From contig MU008175.1 of NCBI GenBank assembly GCA_010909165.1, positions 1,045,370-1,109,369 of the forward strand: a stretch of DNA of 64,000 bases, in the 5' to 3' direction. The DNA comes from Anthoceros angustus (lineage: Eukaryota > Streptophyta > Anthocerotopsida > Anthocerotales > Anthocerotaceae). The position numbers were made by a program, and so were the translations under genes. This document shows positions 28,701-38,621 of this stretch, piece by piece (positions within the stretch are counted from its first letter, which is position 1; each line of letters starts with the position of its first letter). The notes beneath the pieces were generated by a model. That model saw only the letters and a program-made list of their open reading frames with translations, searched no databases and was not told the DNA's origin.

Positions 28701-29733
28701 CTAAAGTGATTCCCTCTGATTGCATCGTAGAATAGAGATCAAGCGCTTCTTGACCAAGGCCATGTCGGGCATATCCTGTGATCATGGCATTCCACGTCAC
28801 AACATTTTTTGTGGGCATACAGTCAAACAAGTCTCGAGCATACTCTAAGTTCCCAAATTTTGCATATCCAGCAACGAGTGCAGTCCAGGTAACTACATCT
28901 CTTTTGGCCAATGCATCGAACACAGTGCGAGCATCCTCCAAACTGCCGCATTTCACATACATGTCAACTAGACAGTTTCCGAGCAACACACTGGGTTCCA
29001 CCCCAGTCCGCAAAATATCAGCATGGACTTGCTTGCCTGACGCCAAGTCTGCTGTCCTAGAACATGCTTTCAGTACGGACAGGAATGTGGACATGCGTGG
29101 CCTGACATTTGACTCCACCATCTGCCGGTACAACGCAATAGCATGCTTAGCCTGTCCACCCTCAGCATGTGCCACAATCATGGAGCACCACACTGAGGCC
29201 CTTGGAACCGGGACTTTGGTGAACACCTGTGCAGCTTCTTGCACTCTCCCCAGGCATCCGTACAGGCGAATGAAGTTGCTGGCCAAATCCGTATCACATT
29301 CATACCCAATCGCAAGCGCATGGGCATGAAGACGCCTGCCAAGCACCAAATCCTTCGCTGCAATGCACCCCTTAAGCACGGCACATAAGAGGGATGCAGA
29401 GACATAATATCCTCGCTCCAGCAGCAGATCCAAGGCGTCGACATACAAACTGGCCTGTCCATGTGAGCCCCTACTTTCATCCGCCCCTGCCTCCGCTTCA
29501 TGCTCTGCCAGCCTGCAAGGCTGAGTAGGAACTGGGTCCAGGAGCCTGCTTTCGGGCCTGCATCGCGCAGATGCGTGTCTCAACGTTGACAAACGTCTGG
29601 ACCACTGCTCCAAGGCTTTGCGGGATCTGGGCTGGCCTCCGTTCCCGACCCAGCTCATCTGTAGCACATTCTTGTGTCGCTGAACCTCAGATATATATGT
29701 AACTAGGTCCACATATTCTGTAACTCTCCACAC
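25711..29733 (-). CDS. PLS-class PPR protein, E/E+ type, longest of the cluster (PPR-5)
   Basis: A single-exon PPR protein of up to 1340 residues. A second Met at residue 26 (29658) begins MSWVGNGGQPRSRKALEQ and is followed by an Arg/Ser-rich, acid-poor stretch like a mitochondrial presequence, so 29658 may be the true start. The cap (AKDLVLGRRLHAHALAIGYE, FIRLYGCLGRVQEA) is followed by nine L-S-P units. After the first S motif there is an extra S-P pair without an L motif (ALVAGYAKFGNLEYARDLFD, then KNVVTWNAMITGYARHG), a local insertion not seen in the siblings. It ends with LLSACSHAGFVDNA, IDLFGRAG, GACRKYGN, SQIYADAG, KNPGQTWIEHEQEVHRFVVG and a short E+ helix. No DYW domain. Its 5' end lies only 41 bp (or 116 bp from the second Met) from the divergent PheRS beta start. 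Confidence 0.93.
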   Translation of the reverse strand: MWRVTEYVDLVTYISEVQRHKNVLQMSWVGNGGQPRSRKALEQWSRRLSTLRHASARCRPESRLLDPVPTQPCRLAEHEAEAGADESRGSHGQASLYVDALDLLLERGYYVSASLLCAVLKGCIAAKDLVLGRRLHAHALAIGYECDTDLASNFIRLYGCLGRVQEAAQVFTKVPVPRASVWCSMIVAHAEGGQAKHAIALYRQMVESNVRPRMSTFLSVLKACSRTADLASGKQVHADILRTGVEPSVLLGNCLVDMYVKCGSLEDARTVFDALAKRDVVTWTALVAGYAKFGNLEYARDLFDCMPTKNVVTWNAMITGYARHGLGQEALDLYSTMQSEGITLADHFTFACLLKACTSIGALDQGKQLHSQIQLRGLEAEMVIGNCLVDMYAKCGSLEDARRLFDGLPTRDKVTWTVMIAGYAEHGLSQEALSLYEKMQKDSNTAADHVTYACLLKACASVGALHEGKELHAQMQGKGLAINVLVGNSLVDMYAKCGSVGDARKVFDAMARKDVVTWTAMIDGYAQHGLGRESIMLYERMQEEGITPANQVTFLCLLKACASMGALHHGRQLHHQLQESGLEADVVISNCLVDMYAKCGSLEDARRVFDTLWTKDVVTWNAMITGYSQHGLGQEALALYTEMQEQGIMPADVVTFACLLKACASVEALNAGKELHSQIQSKGLVHDVVICNCLVDMYSKCGSLVDARSVFDRIPTRDVVSWNAMLSGYVQQGLGRECLSLYAVMQEEGMVSGNVVTFVCLLKACGAIGALLEGKELHLQIQEAGLSDDVILGNSLIDMYSKCASLEDARRVFDNLPMKDVVTWNAILTGYAQHELGQEALSLYAQMRKEGITSADPVTFASLLKACAGVGALHPGKELHLHIQGLGLESDALIGDGLVDMYAKCGSMEDARRVFDMLPNRDVRSWNMMLSGYARQGLGQECLALYKNMQLQGITPADQVTFVNVLKACASIGALHEGKELHSQIQEKGLDADVVISNSLVDMYAKCGSLEDARTVFDKLPRKDVVTWNVMLAGYSQHGLGEECLALYAIMEHENNAPPDPITYTCALKACASIGALVQGKEIHRQIQGRGMEVDVFIGNCLVDMYAKCGSFEDACSVFERLSARDVVSWNAMIAGCAQHGCGEEALHYYDKMRLVGVKPNEVTFLSLLSACSHAGFVDNAVEFFESMGRDHDIAPSIEHYVTVIDLFGRAGRFNMVERFLSTMPMQPVLAMWLSLLGACRKYGNVPLGERAFYNALQLDPKHPAAYVLMSQIYADAGFMNRAVELQALRQNKGAWKNPGQTWIEHEQEVHRFVVGGEHPQHMELCDVLETVELKLRQAG

Positions 29734-29774
29734 CCAGTTCCCTGAATGTTGTGTTGCAGCTGTGGGACAGCGCC
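29734..29774. promoter_or_regulatory. Very short divergent intergenic segment
   Basis: Only 41 bp separate the farthest-upstream PPR-5 ATG from the PheRS beta ATG. Even with the internal PPR-5 Met the gap is 116 bp, and it contains atatatat at about 29690. Transcription of at least one gene must start inside or beyond the neighbour's coding or leader sequence. Confidence 0.55.
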
Positions 29775-32700
29775 ATGCCGACGGTCAGCGTCGGACGGGA
29801 CCGGCTTTTTGCCGCCATCGGGAAGCATTACAGTGAGGACAGGACGTGCAGCAGATTGATTTGCCCGACTTCGTTTTGCAGGCGTGGAGTTGCATGCTAG
29901 CTCCGTCACTGCCATCGACTGACTCTCCTTGGAACGGATTGTTGCTGTGTAGCGGAGAAGGAGTTCGATGAGCTATGCTTCGAGTACGGAATTGAGCTCG
30001 ACGAAGTGGTAGGAGCTCAGACACGCATCAGAGAGATTGTGGTCAAGTTAGAGAAGTCCACTTCCTTGATTCCAAGCTTCTGTTGTGCAGACAACTGAGG
30101 AGGCTATAGTTCGGAAAGAAAAGCATTTGGGTACGACAGCTGCTGAGGGGGAGGAGGTGATCTACAAGATTGATGTGCCGGCTAATCGGTAGGTTTGATT
30201 TTAGGCAATGTATCTACCTGGTCTAGAAGGGACGTTCCTGCTTTTTGATGCTATGCATGAATATTTAGGTACGATCTCTTGTGCCTGGAAGGCATTGCCC
30301 GAGCTCTGCGGATCTTCACTGGGAAAGAAGGTGTTCCCAAATTCCGAGTCGCCAGCGGCACCAACCATGCCATCCACAAAATGGTTGTCAAACCGGAGGT
30401 ATTCAGCACTTCGTGCTACGCCGCTTGAGCTCATGTTTTTCCAACAAATCGTGGATCTGTGTTGGGATCTGACTATGAAACAGCTGGTTTCTTTGCAACA
30501 GCATGAGGTCAGCTGATGACCTGTAACGTACTGTTTACAGACTGCATCCATCAGACCGTTTGTGGTGTGTGCTGTCTTGAGGGGAGTGACTTTCGACCAA
30601 GCACGATACAACAGTTTTATTGACCTTCAGGACAAGCTACATCAAAATCTCTGCAGGTTTGTGGAGGATATTGTACTTTACACTTGCTTCTCACCTTCTA
30701 GTTTACCCGGCAGATTGAGCGTTTTGGTATTTGCAGGAGAAGAACACTAGTGGCTATAGGGACTCATGATCTCGACACTGTACAAGGCCCTTTCACTTAT
30801 GAGGTCAGGATCAAACTATTGAAATTAGCTCTGCTGCTTCTGTGTCGTCTTTATTTTGTATGTCATAACTGGAAAGTCCTCTGTCATCATTGAAACGTAA
30901 TGTGCAGGCTTTGAGTCCCCAAGAGATCAAATTTGTTCCTCTGAAGCAGGTCAGCATCGCCTTGCAAAATGTGCTGCTCAGATCCTTCCTGAAAGTTTTT
31001 GCAGAACTCAAACACCCCTGTGATGGCTGCAGAAGAAGGAGTTCCGTGCTGACGACCTATTGAAGTTCTATCAGGTGTGGCTGCTGGGTCATGGAGGCAC
31101 CCTACCAGGGGCATAACAAAGCCTTCGCAAGCTATGATCAGATGCTGTGGCATTGCATAACAACATCGTATTGATTATCAAGTCTCTTTGCTATGACAGT
31201 CTGACTTGAAGTTGAAAAAATTCCTTCATATCATTGAGAATTCTCCAGTGTACCCTGTTATATACGACAGCCAAAGGTGATAGCCATAAAGCATATGATG
31301 TCGCAGCTATAGCTGGTTTGCCTGACAAAATAGTTACGCCTTTCGTGTGGGTTGTAGGACTGTGCTGTCATTGCCTCCGATTATTAATGGTTCACATTCT
31401 GCCATCAAACTGGCCACGAAGAATGTGTTTATTGAATGCACTGCAACAGATTTGACAAAGGCGAAAATTGTGCTTAACACAGTGGTACGTCTAAACCGGC
31501 CTGTTGCAAAATGCAGGAGTCGCAGCTCTTTGAAAGTAAGGTGTCTGGTGGCTAACTCCTGCTACTGTCTGTGAAGGTTACCATGTTCTCCCAGTATTGC
31601 TCGAATAAATTTGAAGTTGAGCCAGTTGAAGTTGTCTCACCAAACGGGGAATCCATTGTCTATCCGTGTTTGGATGTCCGCTCCATGGAAGTTGATCTGC
31701 ACTATATCAAACAACGGATTGGGATTTCTATTGAAGCTGAACAGGTGAAACTGTCTGTCCTGTTTATGAGCCAAGAGAGTCTGGGTACCCTTTTAGTATG
31801 TGATTGGCTAACCTGAATGCCGGTCAGCAGGTGGTTGATCTGCTCAATAGAATGCAACTTCCATCTAGTACTGAGGATAGCAAAGTGCAAGACAAGATAA
31901 GAGTGTCAGTTCCACCAACGAGAAGTGATGTTTTACATCCCTGTGATGTAGCGGAGGTATGCCTTTCTAACAGTACTTTGAGTCACTTGACATTTATATA
32001 CGCAAGTAAAGTGTTTAACATGCTACTGTGCACAAATTTGACAGGATGTGGCGATTGCATATGGGTACAACAATCTCGCCAAAACAGTGCCAAAATCTCA
32101 CACACAAGGCAAGCAACAGCCTGTAAACCAGTTTTGTGACCTACTTAGGGCGGAGGTAAACTTCGGATTTCACTGCAAAGATTCTTACTAGTTTGTATTT
32201 TCACAGTGAGATGCACATGCATCACATACACTCGTTATGCTGTCCAGGTAGCCAATGCTGGGTTTACTGAAATACTGACTTTCATCTTGGGGTCGTATGA
32301 CGAGAACTTCACCTTTGTAAACAAAAAAGATGATCACCACACTGCAGTGGTTGTGGGAAACCCACGTACATCTGAATTCGAGGTAACAGTTGGATGTTGC
32401 ACTATTTGTCTCTTTCTGAAGATTACAATTGTTCAAAGGTATGTCAGACTCTCACACTCATAGACGTGATTAGAATGTGTAAAGGGTGTCTTTTGTCTTT
32501 CTGCAGGTTGTACGCCCTAGTCTTCTTGCTGGAATGTTGAAGACTCTGGGTCACAATAAGGACGTGCCTCGTCCCGTGAAGGTATGACACACTCTGCCTT
32601 TGCTACCTTTTGTCATGCCCTGACAAAAGAAGATGGTGCTTTTCCACCCTATGGATGAACTGATATGACCCTCCAAACCTGTTGACGCAGCTTTTTGAGA

Positions 32701-33438
32701 TATCTGATGTGGTGATACTGGATAGTGAGAATGAGGTTGGTGCAGCCAATCATCGGCATCTGGCTGCATTGAATTGCAACATTACTTCTGGATTTGAGGT
32801 TTTTTGCCATCCTTCCTTTTTTTCAATGGTGTCCTGTGCAATCTTGCACAATCAATTCCTTCGTGAACGACTAACCAAGATTCGAATTTGGGCTGGTCCA
32901 CGTGGACAAGTTGGAGCTTAGAGTGATGCCGACGTTGTGCAGGTCATTCACGGTTTGCTGGATCGCGTGATGGAAGTTGTGCCGGTGAAACGGGTTGATG
33001 TGAGCGACAAATCTGGATACTACTTAACTCCCTCTCATGTAAGATTCGATTACCATTGTTTCGTAGCCACTGCGTAAGTTTGTGTAGGCCAATGATTTAT
33101 GTGCATCTCTGATTGGCAGGAGCCAGAATTTTTTGAAGGTCGCCAAGCTGGTATAATTTGCCACGGAGTTAAAATTGGATCGTTTGGAATCATACACCCG
33201 CAGGTACAAATGGTTAGGCTAAGTGGTACATGACATATATGCATTTGGGATTGCTGAGCCCTGGGAAGCTGTTTCCGAATGGCTGCAAGATGCCTCGTAT
33301 GCTTGCCTCTTGTTCCGCTACCTTCTGCTAAGTTTGGATTTGTCTTCATCTTTGCAGGTTTTGCAAAACTTCAACATTCCTGATCCCTGCACGGCTTTGG
33401 AGCTGGACGTGGAGCAGTTATTGCGGTTGAGTGCATGA
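29775..33438 (+). CDS. FARSB: Phenylalanyl-tRNA synthetase beta subunit, cytosolic, 19 exons
   Basis: The beta subunit of the cytosolic alpha2-beta2 synthetase that charges tRNA-Phe and carries the editing (B3/4) and tRNA-binding modules. The start [19 protein letters not shown] is the family's N-terminus. Nineteen exons can be followed in order with GT-AG borders, among them [209 protein letters not shown], and [22 protein letters not shown], ending LRLSA at 33438. Introns are mostly 75-110 bp. No frameshift or stop was found, so the gene looks intact. It is unrelated to the PPR genes either side. Confidence 0.95.
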
Positions 33439-33870
33439 TTTTGCAGGAAAAGTGTTGGACAGCGAAGAGGCAAGCGATTCATGTACCTATCGGACAGAGG
33501 AGAGTGATTTGTGCCATTCATATGGCAAAAAGTTTTGTACACGTTATTAGTGCCTACAAATGAAAATACAGCTGTCGCTAATCGTGGTGGATGCCTTGCG
33601 TTTTCCGCATCCCCTTCCTTTTTCAGCTTCAAGATTACCACATGATCCTTACACGTAAAGGTACCGAAGGACCTAGCGACTCCGGAAACGGAGCAGTTAC
33701 GGGGCTGGCTCCTCCGTCGACTGGGTCCGTTTGACGCCCCCATTACATGGTGACCGGTGCCGTTCTCTCCACCATGTTCAAGGTCAGGAAAACCAGGTGA
33801 AGGACTGGATATGATCGATCATCAAGGGTTGCGTGCATTTATACCGCACTCAACCAACACTGGTTTATTC
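33439..33870. other. 3' flank of the PheRS beta gene, nothing else identified
   Basis: Presumed 3' untranslated sequence and spacer. No gene family is recognised on either strand. Confidence 0.35.
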
Positions 33871-34340
33871 TGAAGTCCCTCACACATCATTCTTCTCTGT
33901 GGCCTATCTGTGAAAAATCTCTGCGAGCCTCCTGCAAGCTGCCTTACCTTCACGTCAGCTCCAGAGCCGTGTTCTGTACCTGGAAATGCAGTTCCGTTTG
34001 CTTGCCCTCGTACAAGGCTCCAACCAATACTATCGTGCTGCATTTTTTAAGAGGGAAGAACCATGATCCTCAACAGTCTGCTTGATGCCCTCTTGCAGCA
34101 TTAGAGCATTAGAATGAAACACAGTGAGATAATTCTGGACCAAGCACATGCTCACCATGTCCAGGGATTGATAGCAGTCCATGTCACCATGTCTCGTTTG
34201 GCAGTTTGTCAAAAACTCTGCGAGCATCATGAGGCTGCCGCGTTTTCGGTGTAGGACTGAGGAACACGCATCGGATGCTGATATACTTCTCGGCGATAGC
34301 CTGGTGGACACGCAGGAACGAGGAGAATAATCGATCTTTC
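33870..34340 (-). pseudogene. Degenerate PPR fragment
   Basis: Minus-strand translation in shifting frames gives PPR pieces homologous to the neighbouring genes: HDARRVFDKLPNE, a CYQSLDMVSMCLVQN remnant of a P motif, LMLQEGIKQTVEDHGSSLLKNA, and LVRGQANGTAFPG (the counterpart of LHEGKELHSQ). Frames change several times and a stop follows nearly every segment. It covers roughly one and a half L-S-P units and has no E region. It is best read as a relic of a cluster member or of an unequal exchange. Confidence 0.7.
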
Positions 34341-35050
34341 AACTGTTCTAGGTTGTATCTGGTCGGGAGAATGGATGAGGACTGTGGCCCCAAATTGCAG
34401 GGCTGATGGCAAGCCTTTCGTTCTCCTGGGTCACGTCCCGAAGCCGTCCACACTAGACGAGGCTTGTGTTAGGCCGGTCCTAGCCGAACTCAGCACGGAT
34501 GAATGGCGGGTTGCGTGGCCTTTCGTTTGTCTTGAGCTTGAATGGATGTAGGCAAGACCGCCGCAGCGTTTTAAAGCTCTGGAGACATCCTGTATGGTTG
34601 CGGGAGCGATGTACATCTGCAGCTGGTTCCGTGGAACCAGGGAGACGGGAATTTTGGCAGTGGTCCAACAACAGCTTGAAGGTGAGATCTGTGCTCCATT
34701 GTTCCCCGTCTCTCTTTATATGGTGTAGTGGGCAGGTGCATAGGCCAGGCAGGCTATTCATTCGCTGCACCGTTGCAGAGAGACCATCTGAACTTGAAGT
34801 ACGACAGAACGCGTGACACCTCTGGTGACTTTCACGGGAGAACAGGAGAGGCTCTAAATCCAGGTGGAGCAGGAAGCAAGAATCCCGTCAGGTTAGAATT
34901 CTTACAGAGCTTGTCAAGTTTTGTTCTCTGGCTCACTGCTGGATGCTGACGCATGTGGTAGCCAAATTCAGTTGTGAAACTTGTCCAGGATTCTCGGGTT
35001 CGCACCACATATTGTTTCTTTGATGATATCATCAACATTGCAGAAAGGCA
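34341..35050. promoter_or_regulatory. Upstream region of PPR-6
   Basis: No gene recognised. It should include the promoter and 5' leader of the PPR gene starting at 35051; no element is assignable. Confidence 0.3.
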
Positions 35051-37837
35051 GTGTATGAAGACGCTGAAATTGCCAGCAGCCTGGGACACGTCAGTGAGGT
35101 TCTTGAAGAGTTGGATATCCTCGTGGAGCGAGGATCACATGTTCCGACAATCCTCTTTTATCGTTTCCTCAAAAAATGGATTGCTATGCAGGATCTGGCA
35201 GTTGGGAGACGCATTCTCTCTCTTATTCTTCGGAGTGGCTATGGGTCCAATGTCTTCTTGGCGAACGACATCATCCGGATTTATGCTTCTCATGGAATGT
35301 TGCAAGAGGCAATGGAGATGTTTCTCCAGGTACCGGCCCCAGACACGTTTCTCTGGGTTTCCATTATCTTGGCACATGCTGAACATGGACAGGCGGTCGT
35401 TGCGGTACAACTTTACAGACAGATGCGGCAATCATGTCTGCAACCAAACAGCCATGTTTTTGTGGCAGTTCTTAAAGCCTGTGCCACTGCAAGGGACCTG
35501 GAATCTGGCAAGCAAGTCCATGCTGATATTTTGGTGAGTGGGGAGGAGCCCAATAAATTTGTTGGCAGCAGCCTGGTGGACATGTATGCTAAATGTGGAA
35601 GCCTAGAGCATGCTCGTAGTGTGTTCGAAAGTTTGACCACTAAAGATGTGGTGTCATGGAATGCCATGATTGCAGGTTATGCTCTGCAGGGGCTTGGTCA
35701 AGAGTCTCTCGCTCTTTACGGCAGTATGCAACAAGTGGCTACGGATGAAGGCACTCATGGAACCTTTGTTGCCGTCTTGAAAGCATGCAGCAGCATTGGA
35801 GCTTTGCATCAAGGCAAGGAACTTCATTCCGAGATCCGTGAACGAGGAATGGAATCCGATATTATGATAGGCAGCTGCCTGGTTGACATGTATGCAGCAT
35901 GCGGCAGCCTGGAGGATGCTTGCCGAGTGTTTGACAGATTGCCTGCGAAAGATGTGGTGGCTTGGACGGCAATGATGGCAGGATATGCTCAGCATAGGCG
36001 TGTTCCAGAAGCACTCTCTATCTATGCTCGTATGCAGCAAGAGGGTGTCAAACCGGTTGATCCAATTACATTTACATCTCTTCTGAAAGCATGTGCCAGC
36101 GTTGGAGCCCTAAGCGAAGGAAAGCAGCTCCATTCGCAAATTCAGTGCCAAGGCCTAGAACTTGATATGGTTGTTGGAAGCGCCCTTTTAGACATGTATG
36201 CCAAGTGTGGCAGCCTAAACGATGCTCAGAGAGTATTTGAAGGTTTGCTTGCAAAAGATGTGGTGTGCTGGAATGCCATGATTGCAGCCTATGCGCAGCA
36301 TGGGATGGGTCATGAATCTTTGGATTTGTATGCAAGCATGCAGAAACACAGCGCCATTCGAGCCAATCATGTTACATATACATGCCTTCTAAAAGCTTGT
36401 GGCAGCACTGGCGCTTTGGATCAGGGGAAGGAGATACATGCTCAGATCAGGAAGTGTGGATTAGAATTGGATACGGTAGTTGGCAACGGCCTAGTGGACA
36501 TGTATTCCAAATGTGGGAGCTTGGAGGAAGCCAGACAAGTTTTTGACAGTCTGCCCGCAAGGGATGTGGTGACGTGGACGTGCTTAATTGCAGGATACAC
36601 CGAGCATGGGCTGGGTAAAGAATCTCTTGCCCTGTATGCCAAGATGCAAGCGGCGGGCATCGCCCCTGATCCTACCACATATACCTGCCTGCTGAAAGCA
36701 TGTGGCAATGTACGAGATGTGCATCATGGGATGCAGCTGCATTCAGAGATCCAGGGCCAAGGATTTGAAGCTGATCAAGTAGTTGGGAACTGCCTGGTGG
36801 ACATGTACACCAGTTGCGGTTGCTTAGAAGATGCCCGAGCTGTGTTTGACAGGCTATCCAGAAAGGATGTGGTGACATGGACTGCCATGATCGCCGGATA
36901 TGCTGAGCTGGGGCATGCTCAAGAAGCCCTTACTCTGTATGCACAGATGCAGGAGGACGGAATCACTCCAGCTGAGCCAACTGCATATTCCTTGCTCCTA
37001 AATGCCTGCTCTCACATGGGAGCTCTACATCAGGGAAAGCAGCTCCATCTTGAGGTTCAGCACCGGGGATGGGAAGTCGATGGAGTAATTGCCAACTGCT
37101 TGGTCGACATGTATGCCAAGTGTGGAAGTCTGGAAGACTCCTGCGAAGTATTCGACAGACTCTCCTGGAAAGATGTGCTGACATGGACTGCCATGATCGC
37201 TGCATATGCTCAGCATGGGTGTGGGCAGGAAGCTGTGCAATGCTTTGAGTCAATGCTGCAGACGGGCATCAAGCCGGATGAGGTAACATTTCTCGCAATC
37301 CTCTCCGCCTGCAGACATGCTGGTCTGGTTGACAAAGGCATCGAGTACTTCAAATCCATGAGCCGGGACTACAGCCTAACTCCAAAGCTGGAGCATTATG
37401 CCAGTATGTTGGACCTGTTCGGGCGTGCAGGCTGCTTCCAGAGGGCACAGGAGTTGTTGTCAACCATGCCCATGCAGCCTGATCTAGCCATGCTCTTGTG
37501 CTTGTTGGGTTCCTGTCGCAAGCATGGCAACCTTGCTCTGGCAGAAGATGCATTCCAAGCTGCAGTGCATCTGGAGCCGAATCATGCTGCTGCATACTTC
37601 TTGATGTCGCACATCTATGCCGATGCTGGCCTGCCGGACCATGCAACGGAGGTGCATGCTAGAAGGCAGATGGAATGTGCATGGAAGAAGCCCGGCCAGA
37701 GCTGGCTTCTGATAGGGGAAAGTGTACACAGTTTTGTCGTGGGAGACTGCCAGCACCCACAGCATCCACAGCTGTGTGAGGTACTGGAAATCTTGTCACG
37801 CCAACTGGCTCGCAATGTACCACTACATAATTGCTAA
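35051..37837 (+). CDS. PLS-class PPR protein, E/E+ type, no DYW (PPR-6)
   Basis: A single-exon 928-residue PPR protein. The cap (MQDLAVGRRILSLILRSGYG, NDIIRIYASHGMLQEA, APDTFLWVSIILAHAEHG) is followed by six L-S-P units. This member is the most diverged within its S motifs (VDMYAACGSLEDAC, LDMYAKCGSLNDAQ, VDMYTSCGCLEDAR) and in its P motifs. The end is LSACRHAGLVDKG, LDLFGRAG, LGSCRKHGN, SHIYADAG, KKPGQSWLLIGESVHSFVVGD, HPQHPQLCEVLEIL. The E+ region is present but WIE is replaced by WLLIG, and there is no DYW domain. It is separated from the rest of the cluster by the PheRS gene and a PPR relic. Confidence 0.92.
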   Translation: MYEDAEIASSLGHVSEVLEELDILVERGSHVPTILFYRFLKKWIAMQDLAVGRRILSLILRSGYGSNVFLANDIIRIYASHGMLQEAMEMFLQVPAPDTFLWVSIILAHAEHGQAVVAVQLYRQMRQSCLQPNSHVFVAVLKACATARDLESGKQVHADILVSGEEPNKFVGSSLVDMYAKCGSLEHARSVFESLTTKDVVSWNAMIAGYALQGLGQESLALYGSMQQVATDEGTHGTFVAVLKACSSIGALHQGKELHSEIRERGMESDIMIGSCLVDMYAACGSLEDACRVFDRLPAKDVVAWTAMMAGYAQHRRVPEALSIYARMQQEGVKPVDPITFTSLLKACASVGALSEGKQLHSQIQCQGLELDMVVGSALLDMYAKCGSLNDAQRVFEGLLAKDVVCWNAMIAAYAQHGMGHESLDLYASMQKHSAIRANHVTYTCLLKACGSTGALDQGKEIHAQIRKCGLELDTVVGNGLVDMYSKCGSLEEARQVFDSLPARDVVTWTCLIAGYTEHGLGKESLALYAKMQAAGIAPDPTTYTCLLKACGNVRDVHHGMQLHSEIQGQGFEADQVVGNCLVDMYTSCGCLEDARAVFDRLSRKDVVTWTAMIAGYAELGHAQEALTLYAQMQEDGITPAEPTAYSLLLNACSHMGALHQGKQLHLEVQHRGWEVDGVIANCLVDMYAKCGSLEDSCEVFDRLSWKDVLTWTAMIAAYAQHGCGQEAVQCFESMLQTGIKPDEVTFLAILSACRHAGLVDKGIEYFKSMSRDYSLTPKLEHYASMLDLFGRAGCFQRAQELLSTMPMQPDLAMLLCLLGSCRKHGNLALAEDAFQAAVHLEPNHAAAYFLMSHIYADAGLPDHATEVHARRQMECAWKKPGQSWLLIGESVHSFVVGDCQHPQHPQLCEVLEILSRQLARNVPLHNC

Positions 37838-37900
37838 GGATCCTTCATTCATGAACTCCTGATCACTTTGTCAATTTGACTCACTCCTTGCGCACCCCGG

Positions 37901-37987
37901 GGAGCCCAAAGGGACTGGCTAGGAGCCCAAGGGGACTTGGCTAGGAGCCCAAGGGGACTGGCTAGGAGCCCAAGGGGACTGGCTAGG
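37901..37987. repeat. 21-22 bp tandem minisatellite
   Basis: The unit ggagcccaaggggactggcta follows itself about four times with one-base variants (gggactggcta or ggacttggcta). It lies between the PPR-6 stop and the left LTR of the retrotransposon, with no open frame role. Confidence 0.85.
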
Positions 37988-38059
37988 ACCCCACGTTATG
38001 AAAATATATCAAAATACGTTTATTAAAAGAGCCCATTTTTTGAAGAACTGTATCCTGAT

Positions 38060-38621
38060 TAACACCCCTCACTGCGCAGCTAGTAAGGAAGCGGCCCTTC
38101 CCAGCGGTCTAGGACCTCGCCAATTCACTCCACTAGAGACTTGCACGATTCTCAACGCTCTCAACCTCACAACACAGCACTAGGCTCTAAGTAGCCCGCC
38201 GTCCACTGACGACTTGCAGGCCACCTCCTCGAGGTGCTGCTCTTTATTGCAAGAATACAACGATGGAATCTGGCTATCACTAGCTAGCTCTCCACAGCTC
38301 TCTCAACACAAGGCTTGCAGCGCACACTTGCCTGCTCTCTCAAAGAGTGAGTCTCACTTGTAACTTGTTCCTCAAAGCCCTTGCTCTAGCCCTTATATAT
38401 CTCGCAGCCTGACCTTAACTAGGCATGTTAAATCTAGGGATTCTTACGGACCACTAATCACTAAGAGTCCTCTCTAGGCAGCTCTTCATTTGTGGTCAGC
38501 AATTCCTCTCTAACAAGAGATTGCATGAAGCATGCAACACATGCATCTTCTGTGGCGCCTACTAACTTAGCTTTTACCTTTTCAACTTTTCACCTTTCTA
38601 CCTTGTTTCACCAGTGCCTTA
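38060..38621 (-). repeat. 3' LTR of the Ty3/gypsy element
   Basis: Directly repeated, with small changes, at 46591-47203. Shared landmarks on the plus strand are taacacccctca at the edge, agctagtaaggaagcg, gtctaggacctcgcc, ctctttattgcaagaatac (an AATAAA-type polyadenylation signal on the element strand) and cccttatatat (a TATA-like box on the element strand). It lacks about 50 bp present in the other LTR next to gatggaatc. Confidence 0.88.

Noticed and set aside
6921-37837. DYW deaminase domain downstream of the E+ motifs
   Set aside because: I looked for HxE and CxxC(H) patterns after each E+ region; all six frames end shortly after the VGD/HPxHKELY segment.
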